Below the pieces are notes generated by a model, which was given only the letters and a program-made list of their open reading frames with translations, did no database searches and was not told where the DNA came from. Below, in pieces: positions 35,675-44,350 of a stretch of 64,000 nucleotides of DNA (positions are counted from its first letter, which is position 1; each line of letters opens with the position of its first letter). A program made the position numbers and the translations under genes. Location of the stretch: assembly GCA_965217265.1 (NCBI GenBank), contig CBDCHP010000007.1, forward strand, positions 124,001 through 188,000, given 5' to 3'. This DNA is from JAGRGG01 sp965217265. GTDB taxonomy: Bacteria > Pseudomonadota > Alphaproteobacteria > Geminicoccales > Geminicoccaceae.

Positions 35675-37252
35675 TTAGCCGTAGCTGAACGGAATGTATT
35701 GGTAGATCCAGGTCTCGGTCAGCGTCTTGTCCTCCAAGCGTAGGAAGCAGCGCAGCTCGACCGGGTCCTGGCCCTCGTCGACGTCGCGCAGGTCGAAGAA
35801 GGCGCGCCAGCGCGGCGTACCCAGGACCTTCAAGGCGTAGGGGTTGTCGATCCGGCCGCGCGAGGCGGTGACGACGCACGCGACGTCGTAGCGCTGTTCG
35901 AGACCGTCGACGCCGCCGCCCTCGAAGTCGATGACGAACTTCTTGCCCTCGCTCGGGCGCGGCGTCTGGCCGGCGATCCCGGAGCGGCCGATGCGGGTCG
36001 CGACCACCTTCGCCACCGAGGGCGGGTAGGGTTCAATCGTGCTCCAGTGCAGGCGGTAGCGGAGATCCAGCTCGGCGCCGGGGCCGACCGCCTCGGCGGG
36101 GGTCCAGTAGGCGACGATGTTGTCGTAGATCTCGTCGTCGGTCGACATCTCGATCAGTTGCACGGCCCCTTGGCCCCAGTCGTTCAAGGGCTCGACCCAG
36201 ACGCTCGGGCGGTGGTTGTAGTACACGCCGTCGTCTTGGTAGTTCTCGAACGCGCGGTCGCGCTGCAACAAGCCGAACCCCTTGGGCGAGGCGTCGGCGA
36301 AGCTGCTGGTCCGCACGGCGGGCGGGTTGTTGAGCGGGCGCCAGAGCCGCTCGCCGCCGCCGGTCCACAAGGCGAGGCCGTCGCTGTCGTGGATCTCCGG
36401 CCGCCAGTCGGTCGATTGCCGCCGGTTGTGCTCGTCGAACCAGAACATGCTGGTCAAGGGCGCGACGCCGAGCCGCTCGACGGCGGTGCGAAAGAACAGC
36501 CGCGCCTCGATCTCTGTCGTGATGTCCTCCTCGTCCAAGCGGCAGTCGATGCGATAGGCACCGGTGCAGGACGGGCCGTCGAGCAGCGCGTAGACCGGGA
36601 GCACATCTGAGTCCGCCGCCGTCTTCTCCAGCCAGAACGCGGTGAAGCGGGGGAACTCCTCCGGCTTGTCGGGCAGCGCCGTGTCGATCGCGATCCCGCG
36701 CGCCGAGAGCCCGTACTGGTCCAAGGGCCCGGCCGAGCGGAAGTAGGACGCGCCTAAGAAGGCGACCCAGTCGGACTGCGCCCGGTCGGGGTAGAGGGCG
36801 CGAAAGCCGGCGAAGCCGATCTCCTCGGGCAACTTGCCGCGCAAACCGGCGTCGTCGTACTCGAACAGGCTGCGGCCGTGGATGACGGGCCGCGCCACGC
36901 CGTTCTCGACGACGTGGATGGGCACGGGCTCGGGGAAGAACTTGCCGGGGTGGAAGAAGGCGACGGGATAGGGCGCCTCGCCGCCCTGCCAGAGGATGCT
37001 GTCCTGCTTGAAGCGGATCTTCTGATACGCGTCGTAGTCGATCGTCGCGACCGCCTCGGGGGCGATCACCGGGGTCGGCGCGAACGGCTCGGCGGCCAGC
37101 GCCCTCGCCCGCTCGACCAGGGCCTCGAAGCCGAACGGTTCGCCCTCGCCGAGATCGACCGCCGCCGCCGCCGGTTTGCCGCGGGCCACGCCCAAGAGCG
37201 CCAGGAGCGCGCTGTTCGTCATGAGGTCACGCCGGTTCAACAATCTCTCCAC
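35675..37252 (-). CDS. Periplasmic glucan biosynthesis protein, MdoG/OpgD family
   Basis: A 525-residue protein of the MdoG/OpgG-OpgD family, which shapes osmoregulated periplasmic glucans. The N-terminus is a Tat-type signal (LNRRDLMTNSALLALLGVA, cleavage after about residue 30), which favours OpgD over OpgG. The body shows IRFKQDSILWQ, YQDDGVYYNHRPSVWVEP and YDNIVAYWTPAEAV, all typical of the family. The C-terminal immunoglobulin-like domain ends in YQYIPFSYG. No opgH glucosyltransferase is visible here. The family includes beta-glucanases; the exact activity of this member is not known. Confidence 0.9.
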   Translation of the reverse strand: MERLLNRRDLMTNSALLALLGVARGKPAAAAVDLGEGEPFGFEALVERARALAAEPFAPTPVIAPEAVATIDYDAYQKIRFKQDSILWQGGEAPYPVAFFHPGKFFPEPVPIHVVENGVARPVIHGRSLFEYDDAGLRGKLPEEIGFAGFRALYPDRAQSDWVAFLGASYFRSAGPLDQYGLSARGIAIDTALPDKPEEFPRFTAFWLEKTAADSDVLPVYALLDGPSCTGAYRIDCRLDEEDITTEIEARLFFRTAVERLGVAPLTSMFWFDEHNRRQSTDWRPEIHDSDGLALWTGGGERLWRPLNNPPAVRTSSFADASPKGFGLLQRDRAFENYQDDGVYYNHRPSVWVEPLNDWGQGAVQLIEMSTDDEIYDNIVAYWTPAEAVGPGAELDLRYRLHWSTIEPYPPSVAKVVATRIGRSGIAGQTPRPSEGKKFVIDFEGGGVDGLEQRYDVACVVTASRGRIDNPYALKVLGTPRWRAFFDLRDVDEGQDPVELRCFLRLEDKTLTETWIYQYIPFSYG

Positions 37253-37304
37253 GTTTTGTCTGCCGCGTTGGCCCGCATGGCAGAGCTTGCTATAGAGCGC
37301 AAGG

Positions 37305-37381
37305 GCGCCCTTAGCTCAGCCGGATAGAGCAACGGCCTTCTAAGCCGCAGGTCGCAGGTTCGAGTCCTGCAGGGCGCGCCA
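37305..37381 (+). tRNA. tRNA-Arg (TCT anticodon)
   Basis: The acceptor stem is GCGCCCT with AGGGCGC and discriminator G. The D arm is GCTC/GAGC, the anticodon loop is CTTCTAA with anticodon TCT, and the T arm is GCAGG-TTCGAGT-CCTGC. CCA is encoded (37379-37381). The outermost anticodon-stem pair is an A-C mismatch. Confidence 0.95.
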
Positions 37382-37409
37382 CCTCACCTGCTCCCGGTCC
37401 GATGCCGTC

Positions 37410-38336
37410 ATGGACAGCCTGATCGACGTCGTCGTGCCCGTGTTCGGCATCATCGGCCTCGGCTTTGCCGCCACCTTCACCCGCGCCTTCGACGCACAAC
37501 TGGCGCGAGCACTCAGCGGTTTCGTCTTCACCTTCGCCCTGCCGCTGATGCTCTTTCGCCGCCTCAGCCTCAGCGAACTGCCGGATGATGGCATGGGTGC
37601 CTACCTTGCCGTCTACTTCGCCGGCGCCGGCCTGAACGGCCTCGTCGGACTCGGCCTGTTCGGCCTTCTTCTCAAGCAGGGCTTCGTCCGGGCGACGATC
37701 CTCGCCTTCGCTGCCACCTACGCCAACACCGTGCTGCTCGGCATCCCGCTCGTCCTCCAAGCCTACGGCGACGCCGGCGCCGTGCCGCTCTTCGTCCTGA
37801 TCGCCTTCCACGGCGTCGTCTTCTTCACCCTCGTCACGGTCATGATCGAGACCGCCGGCGGCGGGGGCGAGATCAAGGGCCTCTTCGCCCGCACGGTCAA
37901 AGGGCTCGCCACCAACCCGATCTTCCTCGGGCTCGCGGTCGGGCTCGCCGCCAACCTCGCCGGCTTGAAGGCGCCGAGGGCTTTGGACGGCATGCTGGTC
38001 CTGATCGGCGGTGCCGCACTCCCCTGCGCCCTGTTCTCGCTCGGCGCCGCCCTGCGCGCCTACCCGCTGCGCGGTGCCCTGCCCCTGGCGCTCGCCGTCA
38101 CCGGCCTCAAGCTCGTCGTCCAGCCGCTCATCGTCTTCGCGCTGGCGAGCCTCGCCGGGCTGCCGCCGCTCTGGGTCAAGGTGGCGACGCTCTCAGCCGC
38201 GATGCCGACGGGGATCAACGTCTACCTGTTCGCCGCCCGCTACCGCGCCGGCGAGGCCGAGACCGCCGCCGTCATCCTGCTCTCGACCGCGCTCTCGCCG
38301 CTGAGCTTGAGCCTCGTGCTGGTCTTGTTGGGGTGA
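37410..38336 (+). CDS. AEC (auxin efflux carrier) family transporter
   Basis: A 308-residue inner-membrane protein with about ten membrane helices in two five-helix repeats. The first begins VVVPVFGIIGLGFAATF with FALPLMLFRRLS. The discontinuous-helix region TYANTVLLGIPLVLQAYG is typical of AEC/BART transporters. The second half has GGAALPCALFSLGAAL and SAAMPTGINVYLFA. These carriers move organic anions such as malonate or malate; the substrate here is unknown. A paralogue lies at 57.9 kb. It is followed by hairpin repeat R7. Confidence 0.92.
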   Translation: MDSLIDVVVPVFGIIGLGFAATFTRAFDAQLARALSGFVFTFALPLMLFRRLSLSELPDDGMGAYLAVYFAGAGLNGLVGLGLFGLLLKQGFVRATILAFAATYANTVLLGIPLVLQAYGDAGAVPLFVLIAFHGVVFFTLVTVMIETAGGGGEIKGLFARTVKGLATNPIFLGLAVGLAANLAGLKAPRALDGMLVLIGGAALPCALFSLGAALRAYPLRGALPLALAVTGLKLVVQPLIVFALASLAGLPPLWVKVATLSAAMPTGINVYLFAARYRAGEAETAAVILLSTALSPLSLSLVLVLLG

Positions 38337-38341
38337 GGAGA

Positions 38342-38469
38342 ACGCTTCGCGTCGGCTGCGCTTTTTTGTCAGTGTTAACGCAGGAGGTTGGCTACGGCGC
38401 CGAGGGCCAGCCTCGGACAAAGACAAAAGAAGAAGGGAAAAAGATCCCGCGTCAGCGGACGCGAAGCGT
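38342..38469 (-). repeat. Hairpin repeat element, copy R7
   Basis: A shorter copy (128 bases) after the AEC gene, in the inverted orientation (GCCAGCCTCGGACAAAG on the plus strand). The left arm is trimmed: ACGCTTCGCGTCGGCTGCGC goes straight into T6, followed by AGTGTTAACG as in R3. The right arm is canonical. Confidence 0.85.
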
Positions 38470-38529
38470 TCTCGGCCCCGCTTGCCCGTGTGAATCAAAA
38501 CCCTACATAATAAGAACAAACAGTGAACG

Positions 38530-39744
38530 GTGCCGCCCTTGCTCAGCCTGCCGGACAAGCTCGCCATCCTCGCCGACGCCGCCAAGTACGATGCCTCTTG
38601 TGCCTCGTCGGCGGCGCCTAAGCGCCACAGCCGCGGCGGCGGGCTCGGCTCGACGACGGGGGCCGGCATCTGCCACGCCTACACGCCCGACGGGCGCTGC
38701 GTGTCGCTGTTGAAGATCCTGCTCACCAACGCCTGCATCTTCGACTGCGCCTACTGTGTCAGCCGCCGGTCGAGCAACGTGCGCCGGGCGCGCTTCACGG
38801 TCGAAGAGGTCGTCGACCTGACGCTCGGCTTTTACAAGCGCAACTGCGTCGAGGGGCTGTTCTTGTCGAGCGGCATCATCAAGTCGCCCGACTACACGAT
38901 GGAGCAGCTGGTCCTGGTGGCCAAGTCCTTGCGGCTCGAACACGGTTTCAAGGGCTACATCCACCTCAAGACCATTCCCGAGGCCGCGGTCGAACTGATC
39001 GAGGAGGCCGGGCGCTTCGCCGACCGGCTGTCGATCAACGTCGAATTGCCGAGCGAGGCCGGCTTGAAACGCTTGGCGCCCGAGAAGCGCGCCCCCGTCA
39101 TCCGCGCTTCGATGCAAGCGATCGGCGAACGGATCAGGGCGGCCAAGGCCGAGCGCGGCGCCCCCGCCTTCTCGCCGTCCGGGCAGAGCACGCAGATGAT
39201 CGTCGGCGCCGACGCCACCGACGACGGCGGCGTCCTGGCGGCGAGTACGGTGCTCTATCGCGAGGCGCGCCTCAAGCGGGTCTACTACTCCGCCTTCAGC
39301 CCGATCGGGGACGCCAGCGCCGACCTGCCGCTGCAATCCCCGCCGCTGCTACGCGAGCACCGGCTCTACCAGGCCGATTGGCTGCTGCGCTTCTACGGCT
39401 TCGACCTCGACGAGGTGATGCGGGGTGCCGAAGGGGGGCACCTGCGCCTCGACGTCGACCCGAAGCGGGCCTGGGCGCTGGTCAACCGCGACCGCTTCCC
39501 GATCGACCTCAACCGCGCCCCGCGCGAGACCCTGCTCCGCGTGCCGGGCCTCGGCGTGCGCACGGTCGAGCGCCTCTTGATGGCGCGGCGCCTCAAGACC
39601 CTGCGGCTCGACGATTTGCGCCGGGTGCTGCCAAGCTATAAGAAGACCCTGCCCTTCGTCGTCCTCGCCGACCACCGCCCCGCCGACCGGCTGATCCTGC
39701 CGCCGGTCCGCGAGGCGCCGGTGCAGTTGCAGTTCATGGTTTGA
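38530..39744 (+). CDS. Putative DNA modification/repair radical SAM protein (UdgX-linked)
   Basis: A 404-residue radical SAM protein. The 4Fe-4S motif is NACIFDCAYCVSRRSSN (Cys-x3-Cys-x2-Cys). A TIM-barrel core follows (VEGLFLSSGIIKSPDYTMEQ). The C-terminus carries a helix-hairpin-helix (LLRVPGLGVRTVERLLMARR), a DNA-binding element. This matches the family named for linkage to an uracil-DNA-glycosylase-like gene, and that partner follows here. The reaction is unknown. The start is GTG 38530. The pair is separated by hairpin repeat R8, unusual for genes that are normally adjacent. Confidence 0.88.
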   Translation: MPPLLSLPDKLAILADAAKYDASCASSAAPKRHSRGGGLGSTTGAGICHAYTPDGRCVSLLKILLTNACIFDCAYCVSRRSSNVRRARFTVEEVVDLTLGFYKRNCVEGLFLSSGIIKSPDYTMEQLVLVAKSLRLEHGFKGYIHLKTIPEAAVELIEEAGRFADRLSINVELPSEAGLKRLAPEKRAPVIRASMQAIGERIRAAKAERGAPAFSPSGQSTQMIVGADATDDGGVLAASTVLYREARLKRVYYSAFSPIGDASADLPLQSPPLLREHRLYQADWLLRFYGFDLDEVMRGAEGGHLRLDVDPKRAWALVNRDRFPIDLNRAPRETLLRVPGLGVRTVERLLMARRLKTLRLDDLRRVLPSYKKTLPFVVLADHRPADRLILPPVREAPVQLQFMV

Positions 39745-39754
39745 TGCAAGTGGA

Positions 39755-39897
39755 ACGCTTCGCGTGCGCTCGCCGCGCAGGCTTTCTCCCTTCTTTTTTG
39801 CAACTTTGCTCTCGGATTTGGCCTCAACGCCGAGGGCAGACCTCAGACAAAGACAAAAAAGAGAAAAGAGAAGCCCCGCGCAGCAGACGCGAAGCGT
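39755..39897 (-). repeat. Hairpin repeat element, copy R8
   Basis: 143 bases between two co-directional genes, the radical SAM gene and the udgX-like gene, ending 12 bases before the second start codon. Inverted orientation (centre ends CAGACAAAGAC on the plus strand). The arms differ from each other in the inner GC segment. Confidence 0.9.
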
Positions 39898-39909
39898 GAG
39901 ACGACACCA

Positions 39910-41301
39910 ATGTATGGGGTGAACATTGCCAAGCCGGACGACGCGGCGGCGTTTCGCGCCGCCTGCCGCCGCCTCGTCGAGATACGGGCCGACCCGGCCG
40001 AGATCGTCTGGTCGGAAGGGGCGGAGGCGTCCTTGTTCGCCGGTCTTGACGGCGACGCGGCGGCATTTGTGCGCGTGCCGCGGGCGGCGGTCGATCTCGT
40101 CGACCTCGTCGTCTGCCACCGCGAGCCAGAGCGCTTCGCCCTCCTGCACGGCCTGATCGACCGGATCGTCAAGGGCGAGCGGCGCCTGCTCGACGATCCG
40201 ACCGACCCGCTCGTGGCGCGGCTGCGGGGGATGGAGAAGGCGATCCGCCGCGACGTCCACAAGATGACGGCGTTCGTGCGCTTCCACCGCGTCGAGGACG
40301 AAGGCGAACGCTTCGTCGCGTGGTACGAGCCCGACCACCGCATCCTGCGCCTCGCCGCACCCTTCTTCGTCAACCGCTTCTACAACATCGACTGGTCGAT
40401 CCTGACCCCGGACGGGAGCCGTCACTGGCGAGACCACACCTTGAGCGAGGGGCCGCCGGGCGCCCGCCTTGAGGCCGCGGGCGATGACGCGCTGCACGAC
40501 TGGTGGCGGACCTACTACGCCGCGACCTTCAACCCGGCCCGGGTCAACCCGACCGCGATGCGGCGCGAGATGCCGAAGAAACGCTGGCACAACCTGCCCG
40601 AGACGGCGGCGATCCCGGCCCTCCTGCGCGCGGCCAAGTCCCGCACGGGCGCGATGCTCGACACCCCGCCGACGCCGCCCCGCCGGCCGCGAGCACCCCC
40701 GATCGCCGGGCTTGACGATCTCCGGGCCACCATCCGACGCTGCGATCGCTGCGGCATCTGCCCCCTCGCGACGGCGCCGGTGCCCGGCGTCGGCCCGGTG
40801 GGCGCCGCACTCGCCGTCGTCGGCGAGCAGCCGGGCGACGTCGAGGACGGGGCGGGTCTGCCCTTCGTCGGACCGGCGGGCGGAGTGCTGGCGGCGGCCC
40901 TGGCCGAGGCCGGCCTCGAGCGCGAGGACGTGTTCCTCACCAACGCCGTCAAGGGGTTCAAGTTCAAGCTTCGGGGCAAGCGGCGGCTGCACCGGGCGCC
41001 GGACCCGGACGAGGTTGCCGCCTGCCGGCCCTGGCTGTTGCGCGAACTGGCGCTGGTCCGCCCGAAGTTGGTCGTCACTTTGGGCGCCACGGCGCTCTGC
41101 GCGCTCACCGGCTACAAGCGCCCGCTCAAGGCCGTGCGCGGGCAGACCCTGCTCGGCGCGCACGGCGGCCCGGTCCTCGCAACGTGGCACCCGGCCTACG
41201 TCCTGCGCCTGGGCGATCCGGGGGCGCGGGCCGGGGCCGAGGCGCAATTGCGGGCCGACGTCGCCGCCGCCGCGCGGATTGCTAGCGGCGCTTGGGCGTG
41301 A
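39910..41301 (+). CDS. udgX: DUF4130 plus UdgX-family uracil-DNA-binding fusion protein
   Basis: A 463-residue fusion. Residues 1 to about 240 are the DUF4130/TIGR03915 domain (MEKAIRRDVHKMTAFVRF, then FYNIDWSILTPDG). Residues about 270-463 are a family-4-like uracil-DNA glycosylase: GEQPGDVEDGAGLPFVGPAG and TWHPAYVLR. Between them lies the UdgX hallmark KRRLHRAP at residues about 357-364. In characterised UdgX the equivalent His (here His361) forms a covalent bond with the uracil-derived abasic site. The conserved QED-like loop is present as QPGDVED. Covalent trapping of uracil-DNA is therefore expected, but not shown for this protein. The gene ends 20 bases inside the convergent DUF4112 gene. 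Confidence 0.92.
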   Translation: MYGVNIAKPDDAAAFRAACRRLVEIRADPAEIVWSEGAEASLFAGLDGDAAAFVRVPRAAVDLVDLVVCHREPERFALLHGLIDRIVKGERRLLDDPTDPLVARLRGMEKAIRRDVHKMTAFVRFHRVEDEGERFVAWYEPDHRILRLAAPFFVNRFYNIDWSILTPDGSRHWRDHTLSEGPPGARLEAAGDDALHDWWRTYYAATFNPARVNPTAMRREMPKKRWHNLPETAAIPALLRAAKSRTGAMLDTPPTPPRRPRAPPIAGLDDLRATIRRCDRCGICPLATAPVPGVGPVGAALAVVGEQPGDVEDGAGLPFVGPAGGVLAAALAEAGLEREDVFLTNAVKGFKFKLRGKRRLHRAPDPDEVAACRPWLLRELALVRPKLVVTLGATALCALTGYKRPLKAVRGQTLLGAHGGPVLATWHPAYVLRLGDPGARAGAEAQLRADVAAAARIASGAWA

Positions 41302-41728
41302 CGTCCTTCATCTTCACGCGCGCGGCGGCTTTGGGATCGCGCCGATCCAGTTCGGCCAGCGCCTGCTCGGCGAGGCGGAAGTTGCGCCGGTTGGCCTTGA
41401 AGCCGACGTCGAACAGGTCGCCGACGATCGGGATCAGGCCGATCAGCCAGTCGAGGCCGAGGTTGGTGAGCATCCGCGCCAGGACCGGCTTCGGCACGCC
41501 GAGGCGGTAGCACTCGATCAGGATGTAGGCGCTGACCAGCGACATCGCCGTGTCGCCGATGCCGGGCACGAAGCCGATCAGCCCGTCCAGGCCGTAGCGG
41601 ATGTTGGTGCCGGGCACGCGAAAGCGGTCGTCGAGCAGGCCGGCCAGCCCGCGCAGCCGGCGCAGCGCCCGCGCCTGGGCGGCGTTGGCCGGGACGAAGT
41701 CGTCGGTGTCGTTCGTGGTCGTGGCCAT
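41282..41728 (-). CDS. DUF4112 domain membrane protein
   Basis: A 148-residue protein matching DUF4112. Landmarks are LRGLAGLLDDRFRVPGTNIR, the hydrophobic GLIGFVPGIGDTAMSLVSAY and LGLDWLIGLIPIVGDLFDVG, then KANRRNFRLAEQAL. The paired G-P-G-D/P-I-V-G-D helices suggest two short membrane segments. The function is unknown. Its 3' end overlaps the end of the convergent udgX-like gene by 20 bases. No operon partners are visible. Confidence 0.9.
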   Translation of the reverse strand: MATTTNDTDDFVPANAAQARALRRLRGLAGLLDDRFRVPGTNIRYGLDGLIGFVPGIGDTAMSLVSAYILIECYRLGVPKPVLARMLTNLGLDWLIGLIPIVGDLFDVGFKANRRNFRLAEQALAELDRRDPKAAARVKMKDVTPKRR

Positions 41729-41842
41729 AGCAATCTTGCTCTACTTGTATGGGGGTTGGGCCGGACCGGGCGAGGCTGGTTCCTTGCCGTCGCGGGCCTA
41801 CCTTGCTGCGATGATAGATAGGGCGGAAAAAAGGGGTTCACC

Positions 41843-42691
41843 ATGCAAACCGACGGACGGATGCGCATCTTGGGACGAACCGTGTCGCAGCGGCTGATCG
41901 ACCCGCTCGACGCCGCCGACCCGGACGAGGACCGGGCCGGGCGCTTCGCGCGCGACGGCTACCTGCTCCACCGTCAGGCCCTCGACCCGGAACTGGTCGA
42001 GGCGGCGGGGGCCGCCGTCCTGGCGCGGCTCGCGGCCGTGGGCGAGATCGAATTACCCCCCGAAGTCGGCCTCGCCACCGGCACCAGCCGCCGCCGCGCG
42101 GCCTGCGACGGCGATCTCGGCCGTTTTTGGGCCGAGGTCAGCAACGACGCGGCCCTGCGCCGGGTCAGCGGCGGTCCGGAACTGGCGGCACTCGCCCTCG
42201 GCCTGCTCGCTCACGACGCGCGGCCGGCCGACTTCGTCTGGCTCAGGGTCAAGGGGCGCGGGATCGGCGCTCCCTTGCGCCGGCTCGGCGACCACATGCG
42301 CCCGAACGACCCGCCGGCCCTGATCGCCTGGGTGCCGCTCGGGCCGATCGAATTCTATCAAGGCCCGCCCTTCGTCGTCGACGGGCGGCTCGACGCCCTG
42401 CCCGACCGGGCCGATCTCCCCTTGCACGCGGAAGCACCCTTGCGGCTGAAGACGGCCCGCTTCGAGCCCGGCGACGTCCTGTTCCTCGGGCCAGGAACGG
42501 CGTTCGGCGCCTTCGACAACGACACGAAGGGCAAGCGGGTGCGGGTCTCGTGCGAGTGCTTGTGGCGCGCGGCCGAAGCGCCCTTCGACCCCCGCTTCGA
42601 CGGCCCCGACCCCGCCGGCACGGACGGGCGCGGCTACGCCGGCCTGCCCGCCTCGCTGCCGCTGGCCGGGCTGCCGGGGGTGGAGACCTGA
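41843..42691 (+). CDS. Phytanoyl-CoA dioxygenase-like protein, metal site apparently degenerate
   Basis: A 282-residue protein with a PhyH-like outline: FARDGYLLHRQALDPELVEA at the start, GPIEFYQGPPFVVDG in the core, and FEPGDVLFLGPGTAFGAFDN then RVRVSCECLWRA near the end. In active members the last segment carries the distal iron-binding His (H in FxxxxxHGxxxN). Here that position reads TAFGAFDN, with no His. The proximal HxD is also unclear (LGDHMRPND is the only candidate). It may be an inactive homologue, or I may have the wrong superfamily. ATG 41843 is preceded by a weak ribosome site. Confidence 0.6.
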   Translation: MQTDGRMRILGRTVSQRLIDPLDAADPDEDRAGRFARDGYLLHRQALDPELVEAAGAAVLARLAAVGEIELPPEVGLATGTSRRRAACDGDLGRFWAEVSNDAALRRVSGGPELAALALGLLAHDARPADFVWLRVKGRGIGAPLRRLGDHMRPNDPPALIAWVPLGPIEFYQGPPFVVDGRLDALPDRADLPLHAEAPLRLKTARFEPGDVLFLGPGTAFGAFDNDTKGKRVRVSCECLWRAAEAPFDPRFDGPDPAGTDGRGYAGLPASLPLAGLPGVET

Positions 42692-42787
42692 CTCGAAGGC
42701 CCCGCCAAGGTGGACAAGCGCCGGCGGCCGGGCCGAAGATGGTTCCGTGCGCCGTCGCCACGGTTTGAACGTTGAGGAATCCTTGCC

Positions 42788-43588
42788 TTGCCCACGACCA
42801 CCCGCCCCTTGCCCGTCTGGCCGACGGTCAGGCAGGCCTACGTCGACGTCTTCGCCAACTGGCGCTTGGTCCTCCAGGCTGCGGGCCTGTGGGCGGCCCT
42901 GATCGTCCTGGTCCAGGGCGGCTGGACGCTCTTCACCGGCCAAGCCGTCGGCGCCGACGCGGGGCCGCTCTGGCTGAACCTCGTCGTGGTGCTCTTGTGG
43001 ATCGTCGGCTTCGGCGCCGTCGCCAGCTTCTGGCACCGCCACGTCCTCTTGGGCGACGGCATCAAGGGCATCGCCGCACCGCTCGGCAGGCGGGCGGGCC
43101 GCTACCTCCTCTACGCCTTGATGCTGGGCCTGTTCACCGCCCTGCCCGTCATGCTGCTCGTGGTCTTCGGCAGCCTGTTCGGCGCCATGGCCGGGATGGC
43201 GCAGGAGAGTGAGGGCTTGGCCGCCGGGATCGGCGGCGTCGTCGGGGCGGTCGGGCTCGCCCTCGCCCTCGTCCTCGCCACCCGGATGCAGTTGGCGCTG
43301 CCGGCGATCGCGGTCGACGGGCCGCACGCGCGCTTAGGGGATAGCTGGGCGCTCACCAAGGGCAACACCCTGCGCCTCCTTGCCTGCATGGGGCTGCAAA
43401 CGCTGGTGGCGATCCCGATCAGCCTCGGCATCGCCTTTCTCACCCTGCCGTTCGCGGCCTTGGGCCTGGAGATCGCGGTCCTGATCCTCGCCACGCTCGC
43501 CAACTTCTTCTTCATCGCCGTGGGGGCGGCCTGGATGTCGCTGGCGTATCGGTATTTGTCCCAAGGGGCAGCACCGCTTCGAGCATGA
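42788..43588 (+). CDS. Unknown multi-pass membrane protein
   Basis: A 266-residue hydrophobic protein with about six membrane helices: LVLQAAGLWAALIVLVQGGW, LWLNLVVVLLWIVGFGAVAS, a helix near 110, GVVGAVGLALALVLATRM, and two C-terminal helices. The segment FWHRHVLLGD and the motif PAIAVDGPHARLGDSWALT resemble a loosely defined group of 'glycerophosphoryl diester phosphodiesterase membrane domain' or YciC-like proteins. I cannot assign a function. It starts at TTG 42788 with GAGGAA about 10 bases upstream. It lies directly upstream of vapBC but has no evident link to it. Confidence 0.6.
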   Translation: MPTTTRPLPVWPTVRQAYVDVFANWRLVLQAAGLWAALIVLVQGGWTLFTGQAVGADAGPLWLNLVVVLLWIVGFGAVASFWHRHVLLGDGIKGIAAPLGRRAGRYLLYALMLGLFTALPVMLLVVFGSLFGAMAGMAQESEGLAAGIGGVVGAVGLALALVLATRMQLALPAIAVDGPHARLGDSWALTKGNTLRLLACMGLQTLVAIPISLGIAFLTLPFAALGLEIAVLILATLANFFFIAVGAAWMSLAYRYLSQGAAPLRA

Positions 43589-43647
43589 GACCAGCATATG
43601 AGAGGTGACAAGGTTCTTGATTGGCCTCGATCTGGCCTATGCAAGTG

Positions 43648-43655
43648 ACATATGT
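43648..43655. promoter_or_regulatory. Possible VapBC operator palindrome
   Basis: ACATATGT, within the longer near-palindrome TGACATATGTTA, lies 31 bases before the vapB start. Type II antitoxins usually autorepress at such short dyads next to the promoter. Confidence 0.35.
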
Positions 43656-43686
43656 TATTCTGCCAACGCCGCGATGGAGGGCATGA

Positions 43687-43935
43687 ATGACCAACACCAC
43701 TTACGCCGCCTTGTTCCGTAACGGCCGCAATCAAGCCGTGCGGTTGCCGCAAGCCTACCGCTTCGCCGGCAGCCGCGTCCGGCTGCGCCGCTTCGGGCGC
43801 GGCGTCCTCATCGAACCAGTCGAGGACGATGTGGCAGCATGGTTCGCCGCCATGGACGCGCACGGAACCGACGACTTCATGGTCGAGGGGCGCGAGCAGC
43901 CGCCGATGCCCGAGCGGTCGATCGACCTCGATTGA
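43687..43935 (+). CDS. vapB: VapB-type antitoxin
   Basis: An 82-residue antitoxin. The N-terminal part is an AbrB/SpoVT-like swapped-hairpin domain (ALFRNGRNQAVRLPQAYRFAG), typical of VapB/VagC. The acidic C-terminal tail (VEDDVAAWFAAMDAHGTDDF) would wrap the toxin. GGAGG lies 6 bases before the ATG. The stop overlaps the toxin start (TTGA), giving tight translational coupling. VapB binds its own promoter as part of the VapBC complex. Confidence 0.9.
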   Translation: MTNTTYAALFRNGRNQAVRLPQAYRFAGSRVRLRRFGRGVLIEPVEDDVAAWFAAMDAHGTDDFMVEGREQPPMPERSIDLD

Positions 43936-44348
43936 GCCTGCTCCTCGACACCAACGTCTGCATCGCGCTCATCAACGGCCGGCATCCGTCGGTACGGGCA
44001 AAATTCGCCGCCAGCGTCGAAGCGCACGTCCCCATGTTCTTCTCGACGATCACGCAGTTTGAGTTCTGGTACGGTGTGGCGCGAACGGCATCGGAACGTC
44101 GTGCGGCAAACCAAGCGCGGTTGGAAAGTTTTCTAACCGGTCCGTTCGAGCCGCTGCCCTTCGACGCCGGGGCGGCCAAGCGTGCCGGCGCCTTGCGCGA
44201 GGCGCTGCGGCACCGGCCGATCGGTCCGTTCGACCTTCTGATCGCGGCTCAGGCGCTAGCGCAAAGCATGACCCTCGTCACCAACAATACGGGCGAGTTC
44301 GCCCGCGTGCCGGGCCTCTCGATCGAGGACTGGCAGACTGTAGGCTGA
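43932..44348 (+). CDS. vapC: VapC-type PIN-domain ribonuclease toxin
   Basis: A 138-residue PIN-domain protein. The acidic metal-binding residues are Asp6 (LLLDTN), Glu44 (TQFEFWYG) and Asp101 (GPFDLLIAAQ), plus the TNNTGEF segment near residue 117. VapC toxins cut tRNA or rRNA and are neutralised by VapB. It starts at TTG 43932, overlapping the vapB stop by 4 bases. The longer upstream frame lies within vapB and was rejected. prfC ends just 2 bases beyond its stop on the other strand. Confidence 0.9.
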   Translation: MSLLLDTNVCIALINGRHPSVRAKFAASVEAHVPMFFSTITQFEFWYGVARTASERRAANQARLESFLTGPFEPLPFDAGAAKRAGALREALRHRPIGPFDLLIAAQALAQSMTLVTNNTGEFARVPGLSIEDWQTVG

Positions 44349-44350
44349 TC

